A DNA stretch of 64,000 nucleotides, from positions 62,127,653 through 62,191,652 of the forward strand of contig NC_134081.1 in the NCBI RefSeq assembly GCF_000715075.1, given 5' to 3'. The position numbers and the translations under genes were made by a program. The DNA is from Nicotiana tabacum (taxonomy: Eukaryota; Streptophyta; Magnoliopsida; Solanales; Solanaceae). The stretch's first letter is position 1, and the number at the start of each line of letters is the position of its first letter. Below, piece by piece: positions 46,033 through 57,882 of this stretch. The notes under the pieces are model-generated. The model was given only the letters and a program-made list of their open reading frames with translations. It ran no database searches and was not told where the DNA came from.

Positions 46033-48964
46033 TGTAATGACCCAGCCGGTCATTTTTGCGTATTTGAGCTCTATTTCCCTATTTGATACTTCTTGTATAT
46101 GTGTTAGTTTTTTTATGACTAACAGGGATGGTTGGGTTGATAATGGGAAGGTTTGAGAAGCATTTGAGACACTTAGTCTCATTTTCAAGCTTAAGTTGTA
46201 AGAGTTGACCGGTATTTGACTTTTGTGTAGACGACCTCTAATTCGTATTTTGATGGTTTCAATAGGTTCGTATGGTGAATTTTGACTGGGGCGTATTTCT
46301 AGATTTGTATTCGGAGGTTCCTAGGTTGATTTGGCTTTATTTGGCGAAAGTTGGAAATTTAAAGGTTTGAAAGGTTCACAGGTTTGACCGAGAGTTGACT
46401 TTGAGGCTATCCGATTTTAATTATTGTTTCGGAAGTATGAATAGGTTTTTTATGTCATTTGGAACTTGTGTGCAAAATTTGAGGTCATTCTGAGTTGGTT
46501 AGACATAGTTCAACATGAGTTTGGAAGTTTAAATAGTTCATTAAGCTTCAATTGGCCATCGATTCTTGGTTTTGATGTTAGCCGTGGTGTTTGGAACATA
46601 CATACAAGTTTGTATAAGGTATTGGGACTTGTTAGAATGATTGGACGGGGTTCCGGGGGGCGCAGGTGTGTTTCCGGGTGCTTTCAGATCATTTCTTCTT
46701 GGTTTTCGATTGTTGGTTTTCTGGTGTGCAACAGTGCATTGCAATCGCGGTGGAATTGCCTTCGATTTTGCAGAGCGAGGCTCGCCTTTGTATAGTCTAG
46801 GCAGGCCAGTGCACCACGTTCGCGATTAGCATTTCGATTTCAGGCAGTAGCTGGGCAGGAATTTGGCCTTCGCGATCGTGAAGGGGGTCCCGCGATCGCG
46901 AAGTATATAACAAGGCAGTGCACTTAATGATATAATTTTGGGATTTTTCCCATTCTCTCATATTTTGAACCCTAGACTTCGAGAGGTGGAAATTTGGAGA
47001 GCAAGTTTACTACTACTTTGGAGGTAAGCAATTCTCACTTGGATTTGACTTTATATTATGATTTTCCATGGATTTTTACACTTAAAAAGCTTGTATTTTA
47101 AAGTGAAATTTGGGGGGGGGGGGGGGGTTTAGCAGAACTTTTGGAAAGAAAATAATTGAGATTTGAACCCCGATTTGGAGTCGGTTTTGGATGAAACTTA
47201 TATATTTGGACTCGTATTTGAAAGAATGTTCAGGATTTGTGTGTTTTGTTGGGTTCCAGGGTACGGGCCCGGGTTGACTTTTTGTATTTATATAAAGATC
47301 GAAGCTTTACTATTTGGGGTTATTTCCTATGGCTTTATTTGATGTTATTGAGTTATGTTTACTAGATTTGGGTCATTTGGAGTCAAATTTGGACGGTTAG
47401 GCGATTTGTGCTTGATTTGAGGTTGTCGGGCGGAGGTATGTCTACCCTAGTACGAGGGAATTCTCCCCACAGGTGACTTGATTGCTACTTAATTCATGAC
47501 TTAGGAGCCACGTATATGTGAGGTGACGAGCATATATGTGTATCTAGGTTTTGGACAATACGTGGTATTTGTTGACTTGAATTGTGTTTTATTTAATTAC
47601 GTGAAGTTGCTACCCATGTTCAAATTGATTCTGTGACTATGTGATAATCTTTATTCATGAATTAGGAGCATGCTTGGTTTATGACTTGTTGATTTGACAT
47701 GAAGGTTATAGTTCCATGTTAGACATTATTATGAATTCATAGGTCATAACTTGATTTACTTCCTCAATGATTTCTATTGGTTCTATGGCAAAATTAGCTC
47801 ACAAAATTAATATGATTAAGCTAAAACATGCTAAATAGCCTATTGAGTCGTTATGATAAAAAAAATATATGATTTTCCATAGCTATCACTTAACATTTAA
47901 TCTTTTTATCTGCATTCTTATTATTATGTATTGTGCCCCTTATTATATTATTTCTTACACATATGCATGAGTGGAAAGTGGTTGTTGATGAAAGTTGAGG
48001 ATTTTAGCACTACGTGCACTTGAGGATAATGGTATTGATTATTAGATTGATGATGTTATGCTTTGGATCGGGTTCCGCATCGCAACAGTTACCTTGGGCC
48101 TTAGGAGCGTAGGCACCCGTGATTGTTTTGGTGCTTGTTGCACATATGGTCTGTGTCAGGCACATGGATTGTGCTATGAGTTGTTAAGAAAAGAATTCGG
48201 AGCATGCATATTTATATTTGTTTAGGCTAATGCTATGAATTGAAGTAAGCATTGCTGACCGGTATCAGTTTTACTCGAGAATTGAGATAACTGTTATTTT
48301 ATTTGATTGCAGTTATTTGAAAAGCATGCCTAAATTATGTATGAGTTGTATTGTGCGCCTTTATACTTGTGGAGAATATCATGTCTAGCTTTCTGTTAGA
48401 TTATTCCCTCACCTGCTTATTTGACTACTAGTGAGTGTCGGAGTCAACCCCTCGCCACTATTTCTTCTAGGCTAGACTTGATATTTACTGGGTACCATGG
48501 GTTGTACTCATAATATGCTTCTGCACATTTCGTGCAAATTCTGAGGCTCATGCGAATGGTATTCATCTAGGACAATAGGTGGATCTGTGAGCACTTCGTG
48601 GTGAGATGATCTACTTGATTGATTTGCAGCACATGGAGTCCCCATCCCTACTTTCCTCTTATGTCTATCTATTATATATAGATAGATAGTGTATTAAGAT
48701 GATTTCTCATACTCTCATTAGATGCTTGTGATGATTGTGACATCCGGTTTTGGGCGATATTGGCCATTGTGGTCGTGTTTAGACCTTTTCTTGGATATTT
48801 TATCTATGATTATTAGACTTGAGATTATTGTGTTTCCTTATTATATTGGGTATTTTTCTAAGGCTGATTTATTTGCTTTAGAGTTTTGTTTGTTATTGTG
48901 TTGGCTTGCCTAGCGAGCGGGTTAGGTGCCATCACGACCTTTGGTGGGATTTCGGGTCGAGATA
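46033..48964 (+). repeat. Element 4 second (middle) LTR
   Basis: It begins TGTAATGACCC and ends GGGTCGAGATA. It serves as 3' LTR of the first internal region and as 5' LTR of the second. The CG-rich patch (46738-46905) holds near-perfect CTTCGCGATCG palindromes, and the G tract at 47112-47127 has 16 G. Confidence 0.87.
47112..47127 (+). repeat. Poly-G tract (16 G)
   Basis: Sixteen consecutive G, four more than in the first LTR. Such runs are also prone to length error in sequencing. Confidence 0.95.
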
Positions 48965-48967
48965 AGT

Positions 48968-48981
48968 TGGTATCAGAGCAC
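48968..48981 (+). promoter_or_regulatory. Primer binding site, element 4 second copy
   Basis: TGGTATCAGAGCAC after the middle LTR. Confidence 0.9.
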
Positions 48982-49161
48982 TAGGTTCCAAGGGTCTCAC
49001 AAATCACAACCATGCCTAGTAGAGTCTTATGGATCGGTAAGAAGACGTCTATACTTATCATCGAGAGGCTATACGTCTTTATGAAACTTATTTCTCTTGA
49101 TTCCTCATTGTGCATTGATTATTGACTGGAATCTAAATCTTTCTATTCTTTTCTTGCACAG

Positions 49162-50325
49162 ATAGTTAAGGACTCGCGCGTGTGGAGTAGCATAGGATAC
49201 AAGAGCAGTACCACCAGTTCTGACTGGGAGATGCACAAGTCAGGGTAAGGCCAAGGCCTCTACTAGAGGTTGTACTACTACAGCTAGGGGTGGGGCATCC
49301 ATTGGGGCCCATAGCTAGGCCAGGGCAATTGCAACAGGCCCACTTAAGGAGCAGGTGGAGGATCAGATCAAAAAAGAGCATATTGAGGCTCCACTGCACA
49401 CTCAGCAGCCGCATGGATTCATTACTGCATACATATATCATGAGGCTATGACCAGATAGTCAGTTTCATTGATACTTTGACATAGGTAGGGGTGGTCCCA
49501 TTGGCTTCAGCCATATCTCAAGCAGAACGGGGAGTTCAGATCCATATGGCTCGTACTCCAGAGCAGCCTGTTGTAGTAACTAGATTTGTGACCTTGCCTG
49601 CCATATTTGTGGATGAGCCAAAGAAGTTAGAGAGGTTTTACAAGTTTTTTCATCCACCCTTTGAGGGCAGTGCTTCTGAGGACACCTAGGACATTCTAGA
49701 TGGGTGCCATCAGATGCAATGCAATTTGGGATTGATAGAGTCCAACGGAGTGGACTTCACTACTTTCCAGTTTAAGGGGTTAGCTAGGAGATGGTGGCAA
49801 AAATATAAGTTGGGTAGGCTAGCTCATTCAACTCCTCTTACTTGGGCTTAGTTTACACATATATTCCTGTAGAGGTACATCCCACTCACCACAAGGGATC
49901 AGTTCGAGCACCCTCATTAGGGTCATATGACCCTGACCAAGCGTGAGGCGATATTCACGGAGTTGTCTTGTAATGCAGCTTTCTTGATCCCAATCGAGGT
50001 AGAGAAGGTGAGGAGTGTTATTGAGGGTATGACTTATAGCATTAGGGTTACTATGGCTCGGGAGTCAGAGAAGGGGAAGCCTTTTAGGAGGAAGCAGATG
50101 TAGCTCGAAGGATCGAGCATGTTCACATATAGGGTAGATAGGTCATGATGAGGGACAAGAGGCCTCGTCATTCTCATGGTTTTAGTGGCACCTCATCTGG
50201 AGGCAGATGGCAGATAAGTAAGGACCCTCCTATCAGGCTAGTTCAGTATGTGCAGTTCCATCATCCTTCAGTGCTCTTCCAACCATCTCATACTGTACTC
50301 CGTCGATACAGGGTTCCTCGAATGG
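49162..50325 (+). pseudogene. gag: Element 4 gag remnant, second (partial) copy
   Basis: A near copy of 41368-42530, including the lost start codon (ATA at 49162), the ASAISQAERGVQIHM block, KKLERFYKFFHPPFEG and most of the same stops. It therefore descends from the same already dead copy. It ends abruptly at 50326, where LTR-interior sequence begins. Confidence 0.85.
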
Positions 50326-51455
50326 ACATAACTTGCTTTACTTGCTCCATGATTTCTTTGGTGCCTAAGCCTAATTAGCTCATGAAAATAATATGATTAA
50401 TCTAGAAACATGCTAAATAACTTATTGAGTCGTTATTGTAAAATATGTTATATGATTTGCCATAGTTATCACTTAGCCATTTGAGCTTTTTATCCGCATT
50501 CTTCTTATTATGTATTATGCCCCTTATTATATCATTTCTTACACATATGCAGGAGTGGAAAGTGGTTGATGATGCAAGTTGAGGATTTTAGCACTACGAG
50601 CACTTGAGCGGATATTGGTACTGATTATTAGATTGGCGATGTTATGATTTTGATCAGGTTGTGTGCCACAACAGTTGATTGATGATCATTAAATGTTAAA
50701 TGATCGACGCTTGGTTTATGGATCCATCACTCCGGAGTCAGGTGATTACCCATGTTATCTTGAACCCTGTGAGTGTAGGCACCCGTGATTCTTTTAGTGT
50801 GTGTTGGACACGTGGCTTGTGTCAGGCACATGGATTATGTTGTGAGTTGTTGAGAAAAGGATCTCGAGCATGAATATTTATATTTGTTTAGACGCATTCT
50901 ATGAATTGAAGTAAATATTGTTGAATAGTATTAATTTTACTCGAAAATTGAAATAACAATTATTTGATTTGATTGCGGTTATTGAAAAATATTCCTTAAT
51001 TCTGTATGAGTTGTATTTTGTTCTTGTATACTTGTTGATGACATCATGTCTACCTTTCTATTGGATTATTATCTCACCTTCTTATTTGAATGATAGTGAG
51101 TGTTGGAGTCGACCCATCGCCACTACTTATTTGAGGCTAGACTTGATACATACAGGGTACCGTGGTTTATACTCATACTATACTTCTGCACATTTCGTAC
51201 AGGTAAAGAGGCTGGTGCGAGTGGCATTCATCCGGGGCAGTAGGCGGATCCGTGAAGACTTCGTGATGAGTTGCTGAACTTGATCGATTCGCAACATATG
51301 GAGTCCCCCTCCCTACTTTCCTCTTATATTAATCTACTATTTTATTCATACACACAGTGTATTCAGATGATTTCTCATGCTTTTATTAGATGCTTGTAAT
51401 GATTGTGACCTCCGGTTTTGGGTGATGTTGGCAGTTGTAGTCGTACTTTGACCCT
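50326..51455 (+). repeat. Element 4 third LTR, interior-to-end fragment
   Basis: It starts at the CATAACTTGCTTTACTTGC block that lies about 1.8 kb inside the first LTR (near 39953). It is noticeably more diverged from the other two LTRs than they are from each other. It stops within the final 0.2 kb of the LTR, where a reverse-oriented LTR begins. Confidence 0.82.
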
Positions 51456-52740
51456 CTCACGACCCAAAACCACCAACCAGTTGTGATGGCACCTAATGCA
51501 CTTGATAGGCAAGTCGAACATAAAAATAAGGAATCATAATTACATAAATGACAAAAATAATACAAGTCTAAAGCCATCAAGTCGGAAATACAAAGTTATG
51601 AGCTCTAAAACGGAAATACAAGTCTGAAATACGAAAAAACAATATTGTCTGAATGAAAAACAACAGTACAAATGAAGAGAGGCGCAAAGACTACGGTTGA
51701 GATGCAGCTCTACCTCGTCTCTCCGAATATAACTCAGCTACTAGTGGCTCAGACCAAATCCTGGATATGCAAAAGAAGTGCAGAGTGTAGTATTAGTACA
51801 ATCGACCCCATGTACTCATAAACTATCATAACTAAGCTCAGCGAGGTAATAGAAGCAAGAATTAATAATGATACTCTCTAATCACAAGTACAGTTCATAA
51901 ATCCAACAAGTGCATAACAATAATATGATCAAGTCATGAATCACAGAAAGAACCACGTTGTTGCACACAATTACTTAACGTACTCTCATTAGTTAACAAT
52001 TCAGCATTTAAAGAAGATATGCAAATAAATCAAGTAAACAACCAAGGAAATTGCAAGTAAAGATGAAATGCAATAACCTAATCAAACACTAGCCAATTCT
52101 CGATATGACCTCATATCGAGGTACAAATCCCCAAAATTAGCCCTCATATGTTTTTCCCCAAAACCCAAATTCTCACACTTTAAAGTACTAAGTTTAGAGA
52201 TAAAACTCTATGGGAATTCATGAGAATAAATCAAATCTAGATAAATATTACTAACTTTAGAAGTTCTCAAAAATCTCGTTTTTCAACCATTTATATCCCT
52301 TGGTGTCAGGTGTTCTTCGTGTTCGCGAAGCACTTGTCGTGTTCGTGAAGGTCACTGGCCAACTGGCCATCGCGTTTGCAAAGTCTGTCGCTTTGCAATC
52401 TTGGTGTCGCACTCGTGATGGAGAACGGTCACCAGAAACTCACCCGAGATCCCCTACGGCTCACTCTAAATATCCTTATAAGTATATAAACTTCCTACAC
52501 ACTCGCTCGTAAGCTCAAAACACCAAAATATAACCTAGAATCAAGAACCACATATCAAAACTCAAAGATTTCAAAGTTCTTAAGTTCAAATTTTCAACTT
52601 TTCACAATAAGCATCGAAACGACCTCCAGGTCACCTGGGCCCCCAACCAAACATGCGCACAAGTCCGAATTCATCATACGAACCTACCATAATCTTCCAA
52701 ACACCGATGGGAGGTCGTTTACTAATAATATTGAACTTCA
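51455..52740 (-). repeat. Reverse-oriented LTR fragment
   Basis: It begins CTCACGACCCAAAACC, the complement of a GGGTCGTGA-type LTR terminus. Its complement shows the usual LTR features in order, including the ATGGGGTCGATTGTACT block and a CG-rich patch with TTCGCGAA-like sequence (52315-52440). It may be the LTR that belongs to the gag fragment at 37470-38114. The far boundary is approximate. Confidence 0.7.
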
Positions 52741-53172
52741 ACCATTTATTTAAGCAAATATACTACTAGGTTATTCCCCTAGTAGCTGTTATATATAATA
52801 AATCCCAAACTCGGTAAAACTTACAAAATGTTTAAGTAACCTACAAACAAACAATACAATAAAGAACTGCAATGGCTATTGCTACCAAATACAATGTAGC
52901 AGTAGCTTAATGAAAGATGGAAAATACAAGGCTAGTAATTTGAAACATCCAAGTGTTGCTGACGACTATGAATGCACACACCAGTTGCCAACAATTTGTT
53001 GTAGCACCTACAAAGCTCTCACCAAATGCCATTTGTTGCAATTCAAAGGAGTAGGAATGTTTAAATCCAGTAGTTGTAAAGCAAAGCATTTTGGACATTG
53101 TGAACTTGGGGCTGAAAATTCCAGCATCATTGTTGATACATTGAACATGAATTTGAGATGAAACCATAATAG
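52741..53172. other. Left flank of the satellite array, unassigned
   Basis: AT-rich sequence not repeated elsewhere in the window. Short ORFs on both strands (for example 52910-53161) overlap one another and look like chance. The last base before the array is sharp: the shared sequence starts at 53173. Confidence 0.6.
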
Positions 53173-54742
53173 AGACAGAGCTGCCTGCTTGATACATGAG
53201 GACAATATAGTGTCTTCTCATCTCCAGATTGAGCATGCATGCACACTAATACCATTGGATAATGATATGACACTATACTGTCAATACCAAAAAATAGATG
53301 TAAGCAACAGTTTTCCTTGTATTTCAGGTGAGTAGATATCCTCAGTTTGATATACCAGTACCAACAATTGATACACAAAGAAGCGGATCATATGTGCAGC
53401 CATATAATTCTGTGAATAAATGTTATCACATCTAGTATAAGCCTTATCTATGAGATGCCTGCTTGACTCTATGGTCTTGTATGGTGTTAAACCACCCCCA
53501 GAATAAGCATGATAACATGCTAATACCACTAAGAAATAGTCTAACACCACACAATCATTACACAGTAGTCAAGATCAGGCCATGTGATAACTTTCTGTGT
53601 AGGTACATCAGATTGATGTCCAAGCCAAGCTGCTTGTGATGTATAGCAGGATAGCTTCCATTTTTTTGAACCTGATGTGTACTAACATATGTGTTGTTAC
53701 TGAGTACGTACAGTAGATTGCTGATCATTTCAAGCTGATTGAAATTGATATGTATAGCATGATTGTGTTGTCATTTGTATTGCTGACGTGTTGTTGTTGT
53801 AATGTGTTGAAAAACCCCATAATGAGCATTAAAATATGCTAACACCTCTGGGAGTTGATACTAGCATAAATAGGCAATAAGAATCTTCTGGGGAGCAGCA
53901 GACATATGTTGTGTAGAAACAATAACGCTTGACTGATGTTCTACTGAGTTTTTGTGATGTCAACACCCCTTTGTATACTTGCCAGAGCAATCTTATCCTA
54001 TCTATGAAACTTGTAAAATGAAGCAAACAAGTTAGGATGTAATGTTGTGCTCCCAGGTTCTTGTGTGCGCTGAAAGCTTTGAGGATGACTGGATGGTGAG
54101 TGATGGTGAATGGTTGTTGTTTGTGCTGGCTTGTGAATATCTTGTTGGTTATCTTCAAGTCATTCCCACATAGCAGTAAATAGTGGCAACTCCAACTAGC
54201 AGTTAATAACATACCAAACACTGAACATTAACCAATTAAACCAGTAGTTGTTGAGTAAGCAGTACTGGTTCTGCTGAAAACCATCATTTCTGTGATTGTC
54301 TTTTGTGCAGAAGCAGTGCAGGTTGAGCATCCTTTAGTATCTGTATGAAACTAGTCTATACTATTGCCTCCATTTTCTAAGCATGTTATTAACACCTGCA
54401 AATTGTAACAAACAGGGTTATGAAATGTATTTATGCTCCAAGACTGTTGTGTTTTCTGGTGGCAATGAAGAGGTTTTGGATTGCAGGGGAATAGCCATAA
54501 CCAATCAAGCATCGACACCCTTCAATTGGCATGTACTTGAATTGCAGATTCAATATTTGTTACTGGTGCTGCAGCCAAGCATTTACAAGTGGTCACAACA
54601 GAATGTGAAAATCCCTGGAGATGTGCAGAAACAATTAGTCCATGTTATTGCCTCGGTTTTCTAAGGACATTGACTATAGCTTGTTGGCATATTACAATCA
54701 ACACTACTCATGCATCTACACCCTTCAAGCCTGGAGTATGTA
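53173..54742. repeat. Satellite monomer 1 (type A, array edge)
   Basis: Type A markers: GCACACTAAT, TCTTTTGTGCAG, AAACTAGTCTATA and GTGCAGAAACAATTAG. It carries several private variants (ATAGATGTAAGC, GATACACAAAG, AAACAATAACG, GCTGATCATTT), as expected for an edge copy. Confidence 0.95.
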
Positions 54743-56312
54743 AGACAGAGCTGCCTGCTTGATACATGAGGACAATATAGTGTCTTCTCATCTCCAGATT
54801 GAGCATGCATGCATACTAATACCATTGGATAATGATATGACACTATGTTGTCAATACCAAAAAACAGATGTGAGCAACAGTTTTCCTTGTATTTCAGGTG
54901 AGTAGATATCCTCAGTTTGATATACCAGTACCAACAATTGATACGCAAAGAAGCGGATCATATGTGCAGCCATATAATTCTGTGAATAAATGTTATCACA
55001 TCTAGTATAAGCCTTATCTATGAGATGCCTACTTGACTCTATGGTCTTGTATGGTGTTAAACCACCCCCAGAATAAGCATGATAACATGCTAATACCACT
55101 AAGAAATAGTCTAACACCACACAAATATTACACAGTAGTCAAGATCAGGCCATGTGATAACTTTCTGTGTAGGTACATCAGATTGATGTCCAAGCCAAGC
55201 TGTTTGTGATGTATAGCAGGATAGCTTCCATTTTTTTGAACCTGATGTGTACTAACATATGTGTTGTTACTGAGTACGTACAGTAGATTGCTAACCATTT
55301 CAAGCTGATTGAAATTGATATGTATAGCATGATTGTGTTGTCATTTGTATTGCTGACGTGTTGTTGTTGTAATGTGTTGAAAAACCCCATAATGAGCATT
55401 ACAATATGCTAACACCTCTGGGAGTTGATACTAGCATAAATAGGCAGTAAGAATCTTCTGGGGAGCAGCAGACATATGTTGTGTAGAAACAGTAACGCTT
55501 GACTGATGTTCTACTGAGTTTTTGTGATGTCAACACCCCTTTGTATACTTGCCAGAGCAATCTTATCGTATCTATGAAACTTGTAAAATGAAGCAAACAA
55601 GTTAGGATGTAATGTTGTGCTCCCAGGTTCTTGTGTGCGCTGAAAGCTTTGAGGATGACTGGATGGTGAGTGATGGTGAATGGTTGTTGTATGTGCTCGC
55701 TTGTGAATATCTTGTTGGTTATCTTCAAGTCATTCCCACATAGCAGTAAACAGTGGCAACTCCAACTGGCAGTTAATAACATACCAAACACTTAACATTA
55801 ACCAATTAAACCAGTAGTTGTTGAGTAAGCAGTACTGGTTCTGCTGAAAACCATCATTTCTGTGATTGTCTTCTGTGCAGAAGCAGTGCAGGTTGAGCAT
55901 CCTTTAGTATCTGTATGAAACTCGTCTATACTATTGCCTCCATTTTCTAAGCATGTTATTAACACCTGCAAATTGTAACAAACAGGGTTATGAAATGTAT
56001 TTATGCTCCAAGACTGTTGTGTTTTCTGGTGGCAATGAAGAGGTTTTGGATTGCAGGGGAATAGCCATAACCAATCAAGCATCGACACCCTTCAATTGGC
56101 ATGTACTTGAACTGCAGATTCAATATTTGTTACTGGTGCTGCAGCCAAGCATTTACAAGTGGTCACAACAGAATGTGAAAATCCCTGGAGATGTGTAGAA
56201 ACAATCAGTCCATGTTATTGCCTCGGTTTTCTAAGGACATTGACTATAGCTTGTTGGCATATTACAATCAACACTACTCATGCATCTACACCCTTCAAGC
56301 CTGGAGTATGTA
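54743..56312. repeat. Satellite monomer 2 (type B)
   Basis: Type B markers: GCATACTAAT, TCTTCTGTGCAG, AAACTCGTCTATA and CAATCAG. It shares TTATCGTATC, ATGTGCTCGC and GATGTGTAGAAAC only with monomer 4. Confidence 0.95.
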
Positions 56313-57882
56313 AGACAGAGCTGCCTGCTTGATACATGAGGACAATATAGTGTCTTCTCATCTCCAGATTGAGCATGCATGCACACTAATACCATTGGAT
56401 AATGATATGACACTATACTGTCAATACCAAAAAACAGATGTGAGCAACAGTTTTCCTTGTATTTCAGGTGAGTAGATATCCTCAGTTTGATATACCAGTA
56501 CCAATAATTGATACGCAAAGAAGCGGATCATATGTGCAGCCATATAATTCTGTGAATAAATGTTATCACATCTAGTATAAGCCTTATCTATAAGATGCCT
56601 GCTTGACTCTATGGTCTTGTATGGTGTTAAACCACCCCCAGAATAAGCATGATAACATGCTAATACCACTAAGAAATAGTCTAACACCACACAAACATTA
56701 CACAGTAGTCAAGATCAGGCCATGTGATAACTTTCTGTGTAGGTACATCAGATTGATGTCCAAGCCAAGCTGTTTGTGATGTATAGCAGGATAGCTTCCA
56801 TTTTTTTGAACCTGATGTGTACTAACATATGTGTTGTTACTGAGTACGTACAGTAGATTGCTAACCATTTCAAGCTGATTGAAATTGATATGTATAGCAT
56901 GATTGTGTTGTCATTTGTATTGCTGACGTGTTGTTGTTGTAATGTGTTGAAAAACCCCATAATGAGCATTACAATATGCTAACACCTCTGGGAGTTGATA
57001 CTAGCATAAATAGGCAGTAAGAATCTTCTGGGGAGCAGCAGACATATGTTGTGTAGAAACAGTAACGCTTGACTGATGTTCTACTGAGTTTTTGTGATGT
57101 CAACACCCCTTTGTATACTTGCCAGAGCAATCTTATCCTATCTATGAAACTTGTAAAATGAAGCAAACAAGTTAGGATGTAATGTTATGCTCCCAGGTTC
57201 TTGTGTGCGCTGAAAGCTTTGAGGATGACTGGATGGTGAGTGATGGTGAATGGTTGTTGTTTGTGCTGGCTTGTGAATATCTTGTTGGTTATCTTCAAGT
57301 CATTCCCACATAGCAGTAAATAGTGGCAACTCCAACTAGCAGTTAATAACATACCAAACACTGAACATTAACCAATTAAACCAGTAGTTGTTGAGTAAGC
57401 AGTACTGGTTCTGCTGAAAACCATCATTTCTGTGATTGTCTTTTGTGCAGAAGCAGTGCAGGTTGAGCATCCTTTAGTATCTGTATGAAACTAGTCTATA
57501 CTATTGCCTCCATTTTCTAAGCATGTTATTAACACCTGCAAATTGTAACAAACAGGGTTATGAAATGTATTTATGCTCCAAGACTGTTGTGTTTTCTGGT
57601 GGCAATGAAGAGGTTTTGGATTGCAGGGGAATAGCCATAACCAATCAAGCATCGACACCCTTCAATTGGCATGTACTTGAATTGCAGATTCAATATTTGT
57701 TACTGGTGCTGCAGCCAAGCATTTACAAGTGGTCACAACAGAATGTGAAAATCCCTGGAGATGTGCAGAAACAATTAGTCCATGTTATTGCCTCGGTTTT
57801 CTAAGGACATTGACTATAGCTTGTTGGCATATTACAATCAACACTACTCATGCATCTACACCCTTCAAGCCTGGAGTATGTA
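56313..57882. repeat. Satellite monomer 3 (type A)
   Basis: All type A markers are present. It has CCAATAATTG and a private AATGTTATGC. Confidence 0.95.

Larger units (their letters stand above)
38140..51455 (+). mobile_element. Element 4: chromovirus complex, LTR-internal-LTR-partial internal-partial LTR
   Basis: LTRs at 38140-41170 and 46033-48964 bracket one full, decayed internal region. The second LTR is followed by another PBS (48968) and a second partial internal region carrying gag to 50326. There the sequence jumps into the middle of a third, truncated LTR that ends at 51455. By eye the second partial internal region and the 3' halves of the first two LTRs are 95-98% alike, whereas the LTR 5' halves are more diverged. 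This is the product of recombination between related copies, not a simple insertion. Confidence 0.82.

Noticed and set aside
53829..54221. Minus-strand 130-codon ORF repeated in most satellite monomers, with other recurring ORFs of 73-96 codons
   Set aside because: Several overlapping ORFs on both strands recur equally well, as expected from copies 97-99% alike. Stops and starts change between copies (for example the plus-strand 93-codon ORF is 81 codons in monomers 2 and 4), and no protein family is recognisable.
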